Shown: positions 5,715 through 6,934 of the stretch, piece after piece | Position numbering within the stretch: position 1 is the stretch's first letter | Layout: every line of letters begins with the position of its first letter | Assembly (NCBI GenBank): GCA_045637485.1 | Contig: JAZTZK010000048.1 | Span: forward strand, 1 to 6,934 | Source: UBA2862 sp045637485 | GTDB taxonomy: Bacteria > Bacillota > Clostridia > Christensenellales > Aristaeellaceae | Length of the DNA stretch: 6,934 bases | Direction of reading: 5' to 3' | The notes under the pieces: generated by a model | The model's database searches: none | What the model was told of the DNA's origin: nothing | What the model saw: only the letters and a program-made list of their open reading frames with translations | Program-made: the position numbers and the translations under genes

Positions 5715-6563
5715 TTACCCCTTGATCGCCCCCGCGACCACGCCGTCGACGATGTACCTTTGCAGGAACACAAACACGATCACCGAGGGCAGTATGGCCA
5801 GCACCATGGCGGCCAGGGCGTAATGCCACTTGGTATTCAGCGAGCCGACGAAGTTGTAGGCGGCCAGCACCAGCGTCTTGGAGGACGGGGAGCTGTTCAC
5901 CATCAGCAGCGGCAGCAGGAAGTCGTTCCAGATCCACATCACGTCCAGCACCACCACGGTGGCGGTGACGGTCTTGAGCAGTGGGAAAATGATCCACATG
6001 TAGGTCTGGAAGGTGGTCGCCCCGTCGATCATGGCGCTCTCGTCGATCTCGGTGGGGATGGACTTCATGAAGTTGAAATAGATGAACGTGGCCATCGGTA
6101 TGCCGAAGCCCCAGTACTGTATGCCAAGGCCCCAGGTGGTGCCGTTCAGGTGGATGATGTTCATGAACTTCAAAAGGGTGATCATGATGGTCTGGAAGGG
6201 AATCAGCATCGGCGTGATGATGAAGGTGTGCAGCGCCTTCGTCACCCGTGTCTGTCGGCGATCCAATATGTAGGCCGCCATGGACGAAAACGCCACGATG
6301 CCGATGATACCGATCAGCGTGATCGCCACGTTGTTGAAGAACAGGCGGAAGTATTCCATCTTCTCGATGACATAGGAATAGTTCGCCCACTCCGGATGGC
6401 TGGGCAGCGCCAGCACATTGGTCAGGATCTCCTTGAAGGGCTTCAGTGAATTGCACACCATCAGGAAAACCGGATAGATGTAAAGGCATGCCAGCAGCAC
6501 GATCACAATCAGGAACAGGGTGTGGGTGGCAATGCGCCGCCCCGGAGATTGAACCTTGTCCAT
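5715..6563 (-). CDS. Carbohydrate ABC transporter permease, MalG-like (CUT1)
   Basis: This 282-residue inner-membrane permease belongs to the binding-protein-dependent family and would form a heterodimer with the upstream MalF-like protein to carry sugars inward, powered by an MsmX/MalK-type ATPase not seen here. Six hydrophobic segments are visible at about 13-36, 75-100, 110-132, 144-166, 198-222 and 247-272. The cytoplasmic EAA loop, which docks the ATPase, reads ESAMIDGA (175-182) followed by IIFP (191-194), with the invariant Gly181. The C-terminus AGAIKG is typical of MalG-type subunits. The ATG at 6563 overlaps the upstream stop as TGATG, pointing to translational coupling; a GTG one codon earlier (6566) is an alternative at seven bases from GGGAGG (6574-6579). 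The substrate is inferred from the neighbouring alpha-xylosidase to be an alpha-xyloside or xyloglucan oligosaccharide. Related CUT1 permeases take many other sugars, so this is tentative. Confidence 0.93.
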   Translation of the reverse strand: MDKVQSPGRRIATHTLFLIVIVLLACLYIYPVFLMVCNSLKPFKEILTNVLALPSHPEWANYSYVIEKMEYFRLFFNNVAITLIGIIGIVAFSSMAAYILDRRQTRVTKALHTFIITPMLIPFQTIMITLLKFMNIIHLNGTTWGLGIQYWGFGIPMATFIYFNFMKSIPTEIDESAMIDGATTFQTYMWIIFPLLKTVTATVVVLDVMWIWNDFLLPLLMVNSSPSSKTLVLAAYNFVGSLNTKWHYALAAMVLAILPSVIVFVFLQRYIVDGVVAGAIKG

Positions 6564-6934
6564 CACTGCTGCACCTCCCGGCTCTCAAAGATCCTCAGCA
6601 CCACCTGTGTCAGCGCCAGTACGATCACGAAAAACACGATGGCCTTGGCCGAACCCAGGCCGTAGTTGTTGTTCTGGAAGGCCTCGCGGTAGATGTCCAG
6701 CGTGGCGGAATAGGTAGCCCCGCCGGGGCCGCCCTTGGTCAGGGCCAGTATGATGTCGAACACCTTCAGCGAATTGGTCAGCGACATGAACATGCAGGTG
6801 GTGATGGACGGGCCCAGCAGGGGCAGCGTCACCCGGAAGAAGCGTTGGCTGCCGGTGGCGCCATCGATGCTCGCCGCCTCCTTGACCTCCTTGGGAATGG
6901 CCTGCAGGCCGGCGATGTACAGCACGATATAGAA
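6563..6934 (-). CDS. Carbohydrate ABC transporter permease, MalF-like (CUT1), 3' end only
   Basis: This is the last 123 residues of a sugar permease whose start lies beyond the right edge of the window; the frame is open through base 6934. The EAA loop is clear: EAASIDGA followed by TLPLLGP, the ATPase docking motif of this family. Downstream is the LTKGGPGGAT segment characteristic of MalF/UgpA-type subunits. A last hydrophobic helix (AIVFFVIVLALTQVVL) precedes a short charged tail ending REVQQ. An apparent start at 6925 is only an internal GTG (valine), since coding-like sequence FYIVLYIAGLQ continues across it. Its TGA overlaps the ATG of the MalG-like gene, so the two subunits should be made together. 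A substrate-binding protein gene would be expected further upstream. Confidence 0.92.
   Translation of the reverse strand, partial: FYIVLYIAGLQAIPKEVKEAASIDGATGSQRFFRVTLPLLGPSITTCMFMSLTNSLKVFDIILALTKGGPGGATYSATLDIYREAFQNNNYGLGSAKAIVFFVIVLALTQVVLRIFESREVQQ

Noticed and set aside
5704..6588. Alternative 294-codon minus-strand frame over the MalG-like gene
   Set aside because: It is an out-of-frame shadow rich in His, Arg and Asp, while the other frame has six membrane segments and a correct EAA loop.

Overview
The window is a compact run of genes all read leftward (minus strand), from a bacterium that is most likely a GC-rich member of the Bacillota, class Clostridia, perhaps an uncultured gut or rumen lineage. 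That placement is inferred from strong GGAGG ribosome sites close to every start, the CUT1 sugar transporter plus intracellular glycosidase layout, and the GlmS and GlmU-like sequence types. I cannot name a genus. The coding regions are visibly GC-rich and the gaps are AT-richer.

In transcription order (right to left): the 3' end of a MalF-like sugar ABC permease (6563-6934, cut by the window edge); a MalG-like permease overlapping it in a TGATG junction (5715-6563); a GH31 alpha-xylosidase of the YicI type with both catalytic aspartates and the xylose-specificity residues (3380-5623); after a 404-base gap holding a good promoter, a complete GlmS, glutamine:fructose-6-phosphate aminotransferase (1107-2975); and a 218-residue left-handed beta-helix acyltransferase resembling the acetyltransferase half of GlmU (207-863). 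The transporter and xylosidase look like a module importing and splitting alpha-xylosides such as isoprimeverose. GlmS and the GlmU-like protein fit hexosamine and cell-envelope precursor synthesis.

The most unusual content lies in the gaps. All four gaps (1-206, 864-1106, 2976-3379, 5624-5714) contain members of one mosaic, MITE-like repeat family. Reading inward from either end, a full copy has a G/A-rich tract built of 7-base units (AATTAGG/AATGAGG, or GGGGTCA/GGGGTTA in one copy), then a small AAATCC-loop-GGATTT hairpin, then a core carrying its own inverted repeat. Two copies share a gap-free core of about 110 bases at roughly 92% identity. Others are half copies or copies with different ends or cores. 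No transposase is present. Copies lie directly against the ribosome sites of three genes, so they form part of those genes' 5' leaders. No rRNA, tRNA, CRISPR array or glmS ribozyme was seen.
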